Below are positions 38,201-46,321 of a stretch of 64,000 nucleotides of DNA, in pieces; positions within the stretch are counted from its first letter, which is position 1; every line of letters begins with the position of its first letter. The notes beneath the pieces were generated by a model. The model did no database searches. It had not been told where the DNA came from and saw nothing but the letters and a program-made list of their open reading frames with translations. The translations under genes were made by a program, and so were the position numbers. The stretch spans positions 1-64,000 of the forward strand of contig NZ_JAJAVQ010000005.1 in the NCBI RefSeq assembly GCF_020531985.1, given 5' to 3'. The DNA comes from Rheinheimera aquimaris. GTDB taxonomy: Bacteria; Pseudomonadota; Gammaproteobacteria; Enterobacterales; Alteromonadaceae.

Positions 38201-38980
38201 GTTAAAGACAATCCGGATGTTAGCTGTGCAGCATTGGATGACGCCAAGCGCCATCGCCTGCTGAGCGAGACAACCAGCAGCGCAGTGGCCTATGCTATGC
38301 CAGCAGCTATCAGTGCGCAGCAGCAATGGGCATTACAGTCGATAAACCAACGCACCTCTGTGCTGCGTCAGTTTATGGCTTCACTGGCAGCCAATACCGT
38401 GGTGAACAAACAGGAGCCGGATTTAGATCAAATCTTAACCCTGGCCCAGCAAAAACTGGCACGGGTAGAGCGCGAACTGCAAAAGCCTATCGCTTTGCCC
38501 GGCCCTACCGGTGAGAGCAATGTGCTGGTGCTGGATCCGCGTGGTGTGCTGGCGCTGGTACGCGATGAATCCGCGGCATTCAGCCACTGGTTACTGGCCA
38601 TTATTACCGCGCTGGCAGCAGGTAACGCTGTCGTTACAGCGGTAGAAGATGCCGACATGGCCGAAGCGGAAGCCTGCATTAAGGCACTGCAACAAGCTGG
38701 CATGCCACAACATTTGGTGTCTGTGGTGCGGCTGGACTGCCTGACAACTCTGCTGGCGCATCAGGATCTGGCAGGGGCGATGATTGATGTGAGCAGTGCA
38801 GTAAAACCTTTATGCGCCGAGCTGTTGGCAGCGCGTGAAGGCGCGATACTGCCACTGATCACCGCACCGGCAGGGCCGCAACTGCTGCACCGTCTGGTGA
38901 CAGAAAAAACCATCACCATTAACACCACAGCAGCTGGCGGTAATGCGTCACTGATGACAATGGCTGACAATATCGGCTGA
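35204..38980 (+). CDS. putA: bifunctional proline dehydrogenase / glutamate-semialdehyde dehydrogenase PutA
   Basis: A 1258-residue enzyme oxidising proline to glutamate. The FAD-binding proline dehydrogenase barrel spans about 190-500 (SVKLSAIHPRY, FTIDAEEADR, RLVKGAYWD). The aldehyde dehydrogenase spans about 590-1040 with E779 and catalytic C813 (GQRCSALR), followed by an ALDH-like C-terminal domain to SLMTM. E. coli PutA (1320 residues) begins with a ribbon-helix-helix repressor domain, and here it is absent. Control therefore probably falls to the divergent Lrp-type regulator. Confidence 0.96.
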   Translation: MLYNGSLVATQPLRQTIRDFYRADEDKVLDYLLPLADIGVNARSRAWERARQLVLTIRQAQVGKGGVDALLNEFSLSTEEGLVLMCLAEALLRVPDKTTADRLIRDKLSQGDWSSHLGNSSSIFVNASAWGLLLTGKLVNYSDEQKKQQFGLLKRTCGRLGEPVIRQAVRYAMQIMGAQFVMGTTIGAALERAADMEAKGFRYSYDMLGEGARTMADAERYFDSYMRAIDTIGKAANGRGPFNSPGISVKLSAIHPRYEFSHRDRVIDELIPKVKQLALAAKAYDIGFTIDAEEADRLDISLDIIEAVFSDPALDGWEGFGLAVQAYQKRGIHVIEWLRDLTVKVGRKMMVRLVKGAYWDTEIKLSQLEGFSDFPVFSRKPSTDVSYQACAKKMLSYRDSIYPQFATHNAYTVATIMEMTKDYTGFEFQRLHGMGDALYDEIVIKDKIPCRIYAPVGEHSDLLAYLVRRLLENGANSSFVNNIVDETIPVESLLSDPVETVRGWTKKRNRQIPLPADLYGSERKNSNGLDLTDIDQLEPVKAAMTQWFDSVKDIAVQPDAVPVTNPANLDEMIGYLQYADKDKMQQILANADAAFASWSATDVAERAALLRRIGDALETHRNELLALCVKEAGKTLGDSVAEVREAIDFCRYYAARAEELLAQPQQARGVFLCISPWNFPLAIFLGQVAAAILAGNTVVAKPAEQTSLIAIRTVEIMRQCGMPEHVVQLVIAPGRQVGEHIVPDSRIQGVMFTGSTETGCWIARKLAERGGEPVPLIAETGGQNCMIVDSTALPEQVVDDVISSGFQSAGQRCSALRVLFLQEDVADKIITMLKGAMAQLHVGDPQWLSTDLGPVIDAKAHERLSSHVQYLSDKATLHYECKIPAGDRHYFFAPRLYEIADLTVLEREVFGPVVHIIRFKADDLDNIINQINATGYGLTMGVHSRIEQFTRRIARDIKAGNIYVNRNMIGAVVGVQPFGGRGLSGTGPKAGGPLYLTRLVKDNPDVSCAALDDAKRHRLLSETTSSAVAYAMPAAISAQQQWALQSINQRTSVLRQFMASLAANTVVNKQEPDLDQILTLAQQKLARVERELQKPIALPGPTGESNVLVLDPRGVLALVRDESAAFSHWLLAIITALAAGNAVVTAVEDADMAEAEACIKALQQAGMPQHLVSVVRLDCLTTLLAHQDLAGAMIDVSSAVKPLCAELLAAREGAILPLITAPAGPQLLHRLVTEKTITINTTAAGGNASLMTMADNIG

Positions 38981-38999
38981 TAACGCCGCTTATGTCATG

Positions 39000-39025
39000 A
39001 TAAAGCCCGCTGTTGCGGGCTTTAT
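39000..39025 (+). terminator. intrinsic terminator of putA
   Basis: A perfect 11-bp stem ATAAAGCCCGC/GCGGGCTTTAT with a TGTT loop, 19 bases after the putA stop. Confidence 0.85.
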
Positions 39026-39145
39026 GCTATGGTATATACCGTGCTATCGCAGTATTATGACAAATTATCTCGTTGTTAATTTATAGTTAAGCCGGTTCAG
39101 ATATACTACGCGGCTGATTGTGAAGTGGGCAGGGTTGGGCGGAAG

Positions 39146-40273
39146 ATGGCATATCAGGAAGTACACATAGCCGATTTACAGCCAGGCAGCTATGTGGTTC
39201 AGGTGTTACAGCAAACCGGCGATGTCATCGTCAAACATGCCGGCTGGGTGCGCACACCCGCAGCTATAGAGCAACTGCGCCGCAAGGGCGTACAGGTTGT
39301 TCTGACCGACCCGGAAAAAAGACTCGAAGAGGCTAAAGCCACCCCGGCTGCAGAACCAGCCAATACTGATGACGAACACAGCACCAGAGCGTTGTTCAAC
39401 GACGAGTGGCCAAAAGCAGAGAAGGCGTTGGTGCAAACGCAAAAAGTTCAGCGCCAGATGCTCGATGCAGTGCGTCACAACAATATGATTGACCTGACAC
39501 TGGTGCATGAAGTCAGTGCCGGCCTTGCCGATTCTATAGCACGTAATCAGGATGTATTACTGTGTCTAAACCGCATTGCTGAGCAAAGTGACAGCCTTTT
39601 ACAGCACAGCATCAGTTGTGCTGTCTATATGGCGGCCTTTGCCCGCCATCTGAATATGCCGACACACAAAGTGCAGTCACTGATCACCGCTGCATTGCTG
39701 CATGATATCGGCAAAGCGCTGAATCCCGACTATTTGCAGGCAGAAGACTATATGGCTATTCCGGCCAGCCTGAATGCGCTGCAAAAAACAGCTAACCTGG
39801 CGGGTGAAATCTCGTTATGGATTAGCCAGCATTGTGCGCATCTTGATGGCAGTGGTTCACCAAAGATCAGTGCCGGTCAGATAGAAAAAGGCAGCCGGAT
39901 GCTGGCTATTGTCAACAATTACGAAAAACTGACCTCACCACAACATAGCAAGCTGGGCCCGTTGGCGGCTTCCCGCTTGCTGCTTGAACGCACCCCGCAC
40001 AAACTGGATGTCGAGTTATTACAGCTGTTTATAAAGTGTATTGGTATCTATCCGCCCGGGTCTGTCGTCAAACTAACCAGCGGAAAACTGGCTTTGGTAC
40101 TGGAGAACAGTGCGAAAAAACCCCTGCTGCCCAAAGTGAAGGTGTTTTACCACAGTGTGCACCAGCATCACCTGCCTGCCCGCATACTGGACCTGTCCCG
40201 CCAACAGGAAGAGCAAATCGACAGCTGCGTCGATTTGAAGAAATACGGCCTGGATGTGCGCAACTACATCTAA
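39146..40273 (+). CDS. HD-GYP-related protein with degenerate active site
   Basis: About 375 residues. The N-terminal DUF3391-like domain (QEVHIADLQPGSYVVQV and the KGVQVVLTDPEK segment) is followed by an HD domain with an intact LLHDIGK (H186, D187). The second half of the HD-GYP signature is lost: the usual HHE reads HCA at 229-231, and GYP is replaced by GSP. It is thus unlikely to be a normal cyclic-di-GMP phosphodiesterase, and may bind the nucleotide or partner the next gene's product. ATG at 39146 is chosen over a GTG at 39125. Confidence 0.85.
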   Translation: MAYQEVHIADLQPGSYVVQVLQQTGDVIVKHAGWVRTPAAIEQLRRKGVQVVLTDPEKRLEEAKATPAAEPANTDDEHSTRALFNDEWPKAEKALVQTQKVQRQMLDAVRHNNMIDLTLVHEVSAGLADSIARNQDVLLCLNRIAEQSDSLLQHSISCAVYMAAFARHLNMPTHKVQSLITAALLHDIGKALNPDYLQAEDYMAIPASLNALQKTANLAGEISLWISQHCAHLDGSGSPKISAGQIEKGSRMLAIVNNYEKLTSPQHSKLGPLAASRLLLERTPHKLDVELLQLFIKCIGIYPPGSVVKLTSGKLALVLENSAKKPLLPKVKVFYHSVHQHHLPARILDLSRQQEEQIDSCVDLKKYGLDVRNYI

Positions 40274-40362
40274 ATTTTACCGTTAGCTAATATAAGCTGC
40301 TTGAATAAGCATAAAGGCCGCTCTAAGATGTTAACACTTGCCTGAGTGGAAACGAACAGTAG

Positions 40363-41580
40363 TTGAAAACAATTAATATAGCGCAGTTAGCTAGCGGTAT
40401 GTATGTGGTAAATGCGCAAACATCTTCTGGTAAGGCACTAAAAATACAGGGATTAATATCCAACCCAGCCCAGATTGAATTGTTACGCAGTAAAGGTGTA
40501 ACACAGCTTAGCATCGACCCTGCCAAGCAGCAGCCCACCGAACTGGAAGCCGATGACAGCGGCCAGTTTAATATGGCAGCCACCGCAGTAGATTCGCCAT
40601 CGCTGTCCGCCCGTCAGAGTATGAAGAAGCTCAGCATGGCGCAGGAAATCAAGAAAGCCAAAGCCCTGTATTCAGAAGCAAAATCACTGCAAAAACGCGC
40701 TTTTGCTGATATAACCAATGGTAAAGCGATTAACGTCGCCGATTTTCGCCGCTGCGCCGAAGGCTTTATTGATTCGGTATTCCGTAATCAGGATGCACTG
40801 TTATGCATCAGCCGGATGCGCGAGAAAGATGCTTACCTGCTTGAACACTCGGTCAATGTATCCATTCTGATGACTATTTTTGCCAAGTACCTGAAATTGG
40901 ACGAGCCGACGATTGAAGAGCTGGCCACAGGTGCGTTACTGCATGATATCGGCAAAATCAAAGTACCGGATGCGATTCTAAATAAGCCGGGCCGCTTAAC
41001 GGATGACGAGTTTGTCGTTATGCGCCAGCATGTTGAGTTTAGCCGCGATATTCTGCAGCAAACTGAAGGTATCTCGCCAATCAGCCTGGATGTGGCGGCG
41101 AATCATCACGAGCGCATGGATGGCAGAGGCTATCCGGCAGGCCTGCAACAAGAGCAGATATCGTTACATGCCCGCATGATCGCAATAGTCGATACTTATG
41201 ATGCCATTACCGCCCAGCGCGTGTACAAAAGTGGCCAAAGCTGTGTCAGGGCCCTGAAAATACTGCGTGCCGACAGCCCGGCGCATTTTGACCTGGAGCT
41301 GGTAAAGCAATTTATTGCCGCCATTGGCATGTATCCACCGGGCACGTTAGTGCTGATGGACAGCGAAAAGTTGGCGTTGGTGCTGGAGAACAACCCTAAC
41401 AGCCTGACCTGCCCTGTGGTGAAGGTGTTTTACCATACCAAACGGCGCTGTTATCTGCCGCCGCTGACGGTCGATTTGGCTAACCCGAAATGCGATGATG
41501 CAATAAAGTCTGCGGTCGATGCCGCAGACTATGGTATTGATCTGAAAAAGTTTTTTAATGAATTTATCATGCAGGTTTAG
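40363..41580 (+). CDS. HD-GYP cyclic-di-GMP phosphodiesterase
   Basis: 405 residues, a paralogue of the preceding gene. It has a DUF3391 N-terminus (INIAQLASGMYVV), then the complete catalytic signature: HDIGKIKVPD (H194, D195), HHE at 248-250 and GYP at 256-258. The family hydrolyses cyclic-di-GMP to GMP and so lowers biofilm and raises motility outputs. The only start that fits the paralogue's N-terminus is TTG at 40363, an uncommon codon. It ends 4 bases inside the convergent gspB. Confidence 0.92.
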   Translation: MKTINIAQLASGMYVVNAQTSSGKALKIQGLISNPAQIELLRSKGVTQLSIDPAKQQPTELEADDSGQFNMAATAVDSPSLSARQSMKKLSMAQEIKKAKALYSEAKSLQKRAFADITNGKAINVADFRRCAEGFIDSVFRNQDALLCISRMREKDAYLLEHSVNVSILMTIFAKYLKLDEPTIEELATGALLHDIGKIKVPDAILNKPGRLTDDEFVVMRQHVEFSRDILQQTEGISPISLDVAANHHERMDGRGYPAGLQQEQISLHARMIAIVDTYDAITAQRVYKSGQSCVRALKILRADSPAHFDLELVKQFIAAIGMYPPGTLVLMDSEKLALVLENNPNSLTCPVVKVFYHTKRRCYLPPLTVDLANPKCDDAIKSAVDAADYGIDLKKFFNEFIMQV

Positions 41581-42377
41581 TCAGGCCAGCCTGACAGTGC
41601 CGTCATACTAAACAGCTGATTACCGTATTGCAGCAGTACAAACTGCGGCGTAATTTCTTTAATGCGGATATCGGCCGTCACCCACTGCCCTTCCTGCAGT
41701 GTTTTGCCATTTACTTTTACCCAGCGCTGGCTTGGCGTAGTGGCATAAACATGGGCATCAAACCGTAAGGCTGGTATTTGTTGGCGTAAGCTTATATCCA
41801 ACTCACTGACATCAACCGCAGGGGCATCATTAGTGCGCCTGGCCGGGCTGCGGCTACTTTGCTCTGTTGCTTTTAATGCCGAAGCAAATTTGTCACGCAG
41901 TTCAGATGACACTTCAACCGGTTCAGGTTCAACTGCTACTTCTTTTGTCACTGTTACCGGTTGTGGTTCAGCTGCGGCACTACCGGCAGTCATGGTTTTG
42001 ACCGGCGGCGGTGAGCTAAATTCTTCACTGACGGGTTGTGGCGGTGGCGATACCACCTGACCCAAGGCTGTGCCTATCTGTGCCGGACTGGTGCTGGCAG
42101 CAATATTAGTCGTCTGCGTACCAGCATTTTGGGCAGCATCTTTTGCCTGTAGTGCCTGTAAAATAGCATCAGCTTTAGCAGGCTCAGCTGCAGGTTGTGC
42201 AGCAGCTGGCGGCGCCTGCCGCAGCAAGGGAGTCAGTAAGTAGGCAGCAACAGCACCGGTTAACAGTGCCAGTAACAACGCTAATACCAACGCTAACTTG
42301 CGCCAGTAAGTGCTGGTTTTGTCAGGTACAGGAGCTGAATGATGCTGCTGTTTTAATGCAGCCATTAAAATAGACAT
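41577..42377 (-). CDS. gspB: general secretion pathway protein B-like (GspB/ExeB)
   Basis: About 266 residues. A short cytoplasmic start (SILMAALKQQ) is followed by a membrane helix (ALVLALLLALLTGAVAAYLL) and a Pro/Ala/Val-rich periplasmic linker. The C-terminal GspB domain (about 190-264) includes LRFDAHVYATTPSQRWVKVNGK. With GspA it helps assemble the secretin through the peptidoglycan in Aeromonas and Vibrio. The ATG at 42377 is preferred to a GTG at 42389. No other type II secretion genes lie in the window. Confidence 0.88.
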   Translation of the reverse strand: MSILMAALKQQHHSAPVPDKTSTYWRKLALVLALLLALLTGAVAAYLLTPLLRQAPPAAAQPAAEPAKADAILQALQAKDAAQNAGTQTTNIAASTSPAQIGTALGQVVSPPPQPVSEEFSSPPPVKTMTAGSAAAEPQPVTVTKEVAVEPEPVEVSSELRDKFASALKATEQSSRSPARRTNDAPAVDVSELDISLRQQIPALRFDAHVYATTPSQRWVKVNGKTLQEGQWVTADIRIKEITPQFVLLQYGNQLFSMTALSGWPD

Positions 42378-42417
42378 AACCGTGTTCACTACCTTTTGTG
42401 CGAAAAGTGCTCGCCTG

Positions 42418-43344
42418 TCAGCCGTGTTGAAGCAGCAGCATCAGCACCAGTGCCAGACTAAAGCCCAGCACTATAGCGCAAACCCCCAATACAGGCCAGA
42501 ACCAGGCAGGTAAAGCCCTTTGGTTTACCTGTTCTGACAGTGGCAGTATTTCACTGGCAGCTTGTTTGACCATTTTCTCGCTGACAATCGCCTGCTGCTG
42601 ACCATAAGCACCAAGCAAAGCACGGTCGGCCATCAGGTTAAGCAGCCTTGGAATACCGCCACTGAGCTGGAATAAACGTTTGACTGCAGCGTCGCTGAAT
42701 ACCGGCCGGCTGCAACCTGCTACCTGTAAGCGGAATTTAAGGTATTGCTTTACCTCATCCAGATTGAGTGGCAACAAGTGGTAACGGGCAGTGATACGCT
42801 GCGCCAACTGCCGTAAGTCGTTGCGTTTTAGCAATTGCTGCAGTTCAGGTTGGCCAATCAGAATCACCTGCAACAGCTTACGGGTATTGGTTTCCAGGTT
42901 AGTCAGCAGGCGCAATTGCTCCAGCACAGCGGGCTGCAGGTGCTGGGCCTCGTCAATAATCAATAAGGTATGCTTACCGGCGTCATGGTTTTTCAGTAAA
43001 CGGTTTTTGATTTTATCGCCGAGTAACTTCAGGCTGGCATCACTTTTTTTATAGCGGATTTTCAACTCATCGCAGATAGCCGCCAGCAACTCCAGCTCCG
43101 ATAAGGTTGGATTCAGAATAAACGCCACCTCGGCCCGATCGTCCAGCTCCTGCAGTAAACAGCGCGATACGGTGGTTTTACCCGTTCCTACCTCGCCGGT
43201 CAGTAACACAAAGCCGCCCGCCTCACCTAAGCCAAACCGCAAGTGCGCCAGCGCCTCAGCATGGCGCGGGCTCAGATACATAAACTCCGGGTTGGGGGCT
43301 ATCGAAAACGGGGCACTGTTCAGGCCAAAAAATCCGGTATACAT
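42418..43344 (-). CDS. gspA: general secretion pathway protein A-like AAA ATPase (GspA/ExeA, short form)
   Basis: 308 residues. An AAA+ ATPase domain has Walker A GEVGTGKTT (50-58) and Walker B LLIIDEAQ (near 130). A sensor-type ITARYHLLPL and the lid domain follow, then a C-terminal membrane helix (WFWPVLGVCAIVLGFSLALVLMLLL). Aeromonas ExeA has about 550 residues and a periplasmic peptidoglycan-binding domain. Here the protein stops right after the membrane helix. It lies 40 nt upstream of gspB, so the pair forms an operon. Transposition ATPases share this fold, but no transposase is present. Confidence 0.86.
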   Translation of the reverse strand: MYTGFFGLNSAPFSIAPNPEFMYLSPRHAEALAHLRFGLGEAGGFVLLTGEVGTGKTTVSRCLLQELDDRAEVAFILNPTLSELELLAAICDELKIRYKKSDASLKLLGDKIKNRLLKNHDAGKHTLLIIDEAQHLQPAVLEQLRLLTNLETNTRKLLQVILIGQPELQQLLKRNDLRQLAQRITARYHLLPLNLDEVKQYLKFRLQVAGCSRPVFSDAAVKRLFQLSGGIPRLLNLMADRALLGAYGQQQAIVSEKMVKQAASEILPLSEQVNQRALPAWFWPVLGVCAIVLGFSLALVLMLLLQHG

Positions 43345-43407
43345 ACTGCATCCTGCTACTAAGGGCGCTGCAACGTGTTGCGACCGTGCATTTTGAAAGA
43401 CGACGGG

Positions 43408-43413
43408 TATAAT
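43408..43413 (+). promoter_or_regulatory. -10 box of the cca promoter
   Basis: A perfect TATAAT. It overlaps the ATG at 43412 that begins the longest open frame, so an RNA starting about 7 bases downstream would exclude that ATG. This supports the GTG at 43442 as the true cca start. No good -35 is visible. Confidence 0.5.
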
Positions 43414-43441
43414 GGCAAAAAATCCAGCAACAGGAAAGCCG

Positions 43442-44677
43442 GTGCAACGATATCTGGTCGGTGGTGCAGTACGTGACAGTCTTTTAGGGTATCCGTTTCA
43501 TGAACGGGACTGGGTCGTGGTGGGTGCCACCCCCGAACAAATGCTGGCTTTGGGCTATCAGCAGGTCGGCAAAGACTTTCCGGTGTTTTTACATCCCGAT
43601 ACAAAAGAAGAGCATGCGTTGGCCCGAACCGAGCGCAAAAGTGGCAAGGGCTACACCGGTTTCAGCGTTTATGCTGCACCGGATGTCACGCTGGAGCAGG
43701 ACTTGCTGCGCCGTGACCTCACAATAAACGCCATTGCCCAGGCAGATGACGGCAGTCTGGTTGATCCTTTTCACGGTGCAGACGACATAAAAAATAAAGT
43801 ACTGCGCCATGTTTCTGATGCATTTGCCGAAGATCCACTGCGCGTGCTGCGTGTTGCACGATTTTACGCCCGCTATGCCCACCTGGGGTTTACCGTTGCG
43901 CCGCAAACCAAACAGTTGATGCGTCAGCTAAGCTCAGAGCTTGATACGCTGGCAGCAGAGCGCGTCTGGCAGGAAACCGCCAAAGCGCTTAGCGAAAAAA
44001 CGCCTCAAGCCTATTTTGATTTGCTGCAACAAACCGGCGCTTTACAGGTACTGATGCCCGAACTGGCCGCACTGTGGGGGGTGCCCCAGCCGCCGCAATG
44101 GCACCCGGAAATTGATACCGGCGTGCATACGCTGATGGTAGTGCAACAAGCCGCACTGTTATCTGACCGGCTCGACGTCCGTTTTGCAGCATTAGTACAC
44201 GACTTAGGCAAAGGGGCCACCAAACCTGAGCTGTGGCCAGCGCATCACGGCCATGAACATACCGGCTTACCGTTAATTAAGCAGCTGTGCCAGCGTTTAA
44301 GGGTGCCGAACGATTGCCGCGATCTGGCGCTATTGGTATGTGAGTACCATCAGATCATCCACCGCGCCCGCGAACTGAAAAGCAGCACTGTGCTAAAGCT
44401 ATTCAATGCAATAGATTTGTGGCGCAAGCCACAACGGCTGGAAGCAATACTATTGTGCTGCGAAGCCGATTTGCGCGGTCGCACCGGCTTTGAAAAAGCG
44501 CCGTATCCGCAAGCAGAGTATTTACGCCAGTTAGCCAGTGCGGCTTTGCAGGTCAATGCGAAGACGTTACTGGCACAGGGGTTACAGGGTGAGCAAATCA
44601 AGCAAGGGCTGGAACGCGCCAGGCTGGATGCGATCAGTACGGCCAAAGCCCGCGATAAAACGGATACAGCACCTTAA
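43442..44677 (+). CDS. cca: multifunctional CCA-adding enzyme with HD domain
   Basis: About 411 residues. It adds or repairs the 3' CCA of tRNAs and also has phosphatase/phosphodiesterase activity through its HD domain. The class II head reads [13 protein letters not shown]. The metal carboxylates are E21 and D23 in HERDW, where E. coli has D21 and D23. The [10 protein letters not shown] and [12 protein letters not shown] motifs are intact, and the HD block is [12 protein letters not shown] at 43442 has an AGGA site at 7 nt and matches the E. coli N-terminus. The unit is convergent with uppP. Confidence 0.95.
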   Translation: MQRYLVGGAVRDSLLGYPFHERDWVVVGATPEQMLALGYQQVGKDFPVFLHPDTKEEHALARTERKSGKGYTGFSVYAAPDVTLEQDLLRRDLTINAIAQADDGSLVDPFHGADDIKNKVLRHVSDAFAEDPLRVLRVARFYARYAHLGFTVAPQTKQLMRQLSSELDTLAAERVWQETAKALSEKTPQAYFDLLQQTGALQVLMPELAALWGVPQPPQWHPEIDTGVHTLMVVQQAALLSDRLDVRFAALVHDLGKGATKPELWPAHHGHEHTGLPLIKQLCQRLRVPNDCRDLALLVCEYHQIIHRARELKSSTVLKLFNAIDLWRKPQRLEAILLCCEADLRGRTGFEKAPYPQAEYLRQLASAALQVNAKTLLAQGLQGEQIKQGLERARLDAISTAKARDKTDTAP

Positions 44678-44686
44678 ACGGTGCTG
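44667..44686. terminator. hairpin at the overlapping cca/uppP stops
   Basis: A 7-bp stem CAGCACC/GGTGCTG whose 6-nt loop TTAAAC contains both stop codons, TAA for cca and TAA on the minus strand for uppP. There is no U-tract, so termination would depend on other factors. Confidence 0.45.
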
Positions 44687-45477
44687 CTTAACACCAGCAG
44701 TAAGGTTATACCTAAAATCAGCCGGTAAATCACAAACGGCAGCATACCCATGCGCTCAATCACTTTTAAAAACAGGTGTATACAGATAAAAGCACTGATA
44801 AATGACAAGCCCGTACCGAGCGCTATCGCATTGATATCATAGTGCGTAGGTTCAGACAGTAGCTTGGACGCCTGATAGCCGCCGCTTAGCACAATGATCG
44901 GAATAGATAATAAGAACGAAAAACGCGCTGCACTTACCCTATCCAGCCCCAGCATTAACGCAGCAGTCATGGTAATGCCTGAACGCGAGGTGCCCGGGAT
45001 AAGCGCTATCGCCTGGGCAATGCCAATCAGCAGCGCCTGTTTCCAGCTCAACTGCTCCATTGTTTGCTGCTGTTTTGCCGTAACGTCTGCCAGCCACAAC
45101 GCCAGGCCAAACACGATAGTCGTCACTGCAATCACATAAGGCGAGCGCAGAAAAGTTTCTATCAAATCAGCAGCCAATAAACCGGCCAAGCCTGCCGGTA
45201 TCGTCGCCAGTATCACCCACCACGCCAGTTTACTGTCGGTACTGTGTTTCCCACCCAGACTCTGAAACCAGCCAATGGTTAACTGAGCGATGTCACGGCG
45301 AAAATACAGCATTACCGCCAGTAAAGTACCAACGTGTACCGCGACATCAAACACCAGCCCCTGATCCTGCCAGCCCAGAATGGCCGAAGGTAAAATCAGA
45401 TGAGCAGAAGATGAAATAGGTAAAAACTCGGTCAGGCCCTGGATAATAGCCAGAATAATAACTTCCACTGTACTCAC
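44674..45477 (-). CDS. uppP: undecaprenyl-diphosphate phosphatase UppP (BacA)
   Basis: A 267-residue inner-membrane enzyme recycling the undecaprenyl carrier for peptidoglycan and LPS synthesis; it can confer bacitracin tolerance when abundant. Visible are the (E/Q)xxxE box in [15 protein letters not shown], the PGTSRSG box and eight hydrophobic helices. The GTG start at 45477 overlaps the folK stop (GTGA) and gives the family N-terminus ([17 protein letters not shown]). It is the third gene of folB-folK-uppP. Confidence 0.95.
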   Translation of the reverse strand: MSTVEVIILAIIQGLTEFLPISSSAHLILPSAILGWQDQGLVFDVAVHVGTLLAVMLYFRRDIAQLTIGWFQSLGGKHSTDSKLAWWVILATIPAGLAGLLAADLIETFLRSPYVIAVTTIVFGLALWLADVTAKQQQTMEQLSWKQALLIGIAQAIALIPGTSRSGITMTAALMLGLDRVSAARFSFLLSIPIIVLSGGYQASKLLSEPTHYDINAIALGTGLSFISAFICIHLFLKVIERMGMLPFVIYRLILGITLLLVLSSTV

Positions 45478-45968
45478 TGCTGCGCACTCCACTCAAATGG
45501 CACCGGCCATAATTTTTGTTTTTTCTCGTATTGCTGCCATAACTCGGCGTAAGACACACCGGTCTTCGGGTGCAACCCGTCAGGCGCTAGCTCTGCCAGC
45601 GGCCAAAGCACAAACGCATTTTCAGTAATTTCGGCCCGAGGCAACTCTACCGGTTGCTGGCATACCACATCGTCATAAGTCAGCAAGTCTAAATCCAGCG
45701 TCCGGCCGCTGAACTTCTGAGCACTGCGGTCTCTGCCATAGCTGTCTTCGATTTGCTTAAACAAGGCAACACAGTCCGATATTGGCAAACGGGTATCGGC
45801 ACAGGCCACCAGGTTATAAAAGGCGTCGCCGCTAAAGCCAACGGCTTCGCTCTCATAGACTGACGATAACTGCACAGCGCCAAAGTGTTGCTGCAACGCG
45901 CTGACTGCAGCCTGAATATGAAACTGACGATCAATATTGCTGCCAATGCTGATATAGATGCGGGCCAT
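45474..45968 (-). CDS. folK: hydroxymethyl-dihydropterin pyrophosphokinase FolK
   Basis: A 164-residue cytosolic enzyme of folate synthesis that transfers pyrophosphate from ATP to 6-hydroxymethyl-7,8-dihydropterin. The N-terminal YISIGSNID, the GDAFYNLV block and the signature [15 protein letters not shown] are present (usually [10 protein letters not shown], so one or two residues differ). ATG at 45968 overlaps the folB stop by one base (TGATG), and its own TGA overlaps the uppP start. Adjacent folB is the previous step of the same pathway. Confidence 0.95.
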   Translation of the reverse strand: MARIYISIGSNIDRQFHIQAAVSALQQHFGAVQLSSVYESEAVGFSGDAFYNLVACADTRLPISDCVALFKQIEDSYGRDRSAQKFSGRTLDLDLLTYDDVVCQQPVELPRAEITENAFVLWPLAELAPDGLHPKTGVSYAELWQQYEKKQKLWPVPFEWSAQQ

Positions 45969-46321
45969 CAATTACGGCTCCGCACTATGTGTACACCGAC
46001 CGTCTGTGCTTGCGCTACTGCACCTGGCTTACTGACGGTTACTTCAACTTTGCTGGTAGCAAACTGCTGCAACAACATAGCGGCTACGCGCTCTGCGACG
46101 GTTTCAATCAACTCTATAGGCTGGGCGGTGATAAGTGCCGTTACCTTGTCGGCAATAATGGCATAATCCAGTGTCAGCTTGATGTCATCACCTGTAGCCG
46201 CCGCTTTGGTGTCGGTTGTCAGGGCCAAATCAAGAAAAAGCCGTTGCTGAATGCTCTTTTCCCAGTCGTAAACGCCAATAACGGTGTCTACTTGTAGCTG
46301 TTTTATAAAAACTATGTCCAT
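45968..46321 (-). CDS. folB: dihydroneopterin aldolase FolB
   Basis: A 117-residue enzyme cleaving dihydroneopterin to hydroxymethyl-dihydropterin in folate synthesis. The start FIKQLQVDTVIGVYDWEK is typical, including the catalytic Glu of YDWEK. Further on, LDYAIIADKVTALI and VEVTVSKPGAV (the active Lys) are intact. It is first of three overlapping genes and divergent from plsY, as in E. coli. Confidence 0.95.
   Translation of the reverse strand: MDIVFIKQLQVDTVIGVYDWEKSIQQRLFLDLALTTDTKAAATGDDIKLTLDYAIIADKVTALITAQPIELIETVAERVAAMLLQQFATSKVEVTVSKPGAVAQAQTVGVHIVRSRN

Noticed and set aside
42418..43344. AAA ATPase considered as a transposition (TnsC/IstB-like) protein
   Set aside because: No transposase or end repeats nearby, while a GspB partner directly follows and a C-terminal membrane helix is present.
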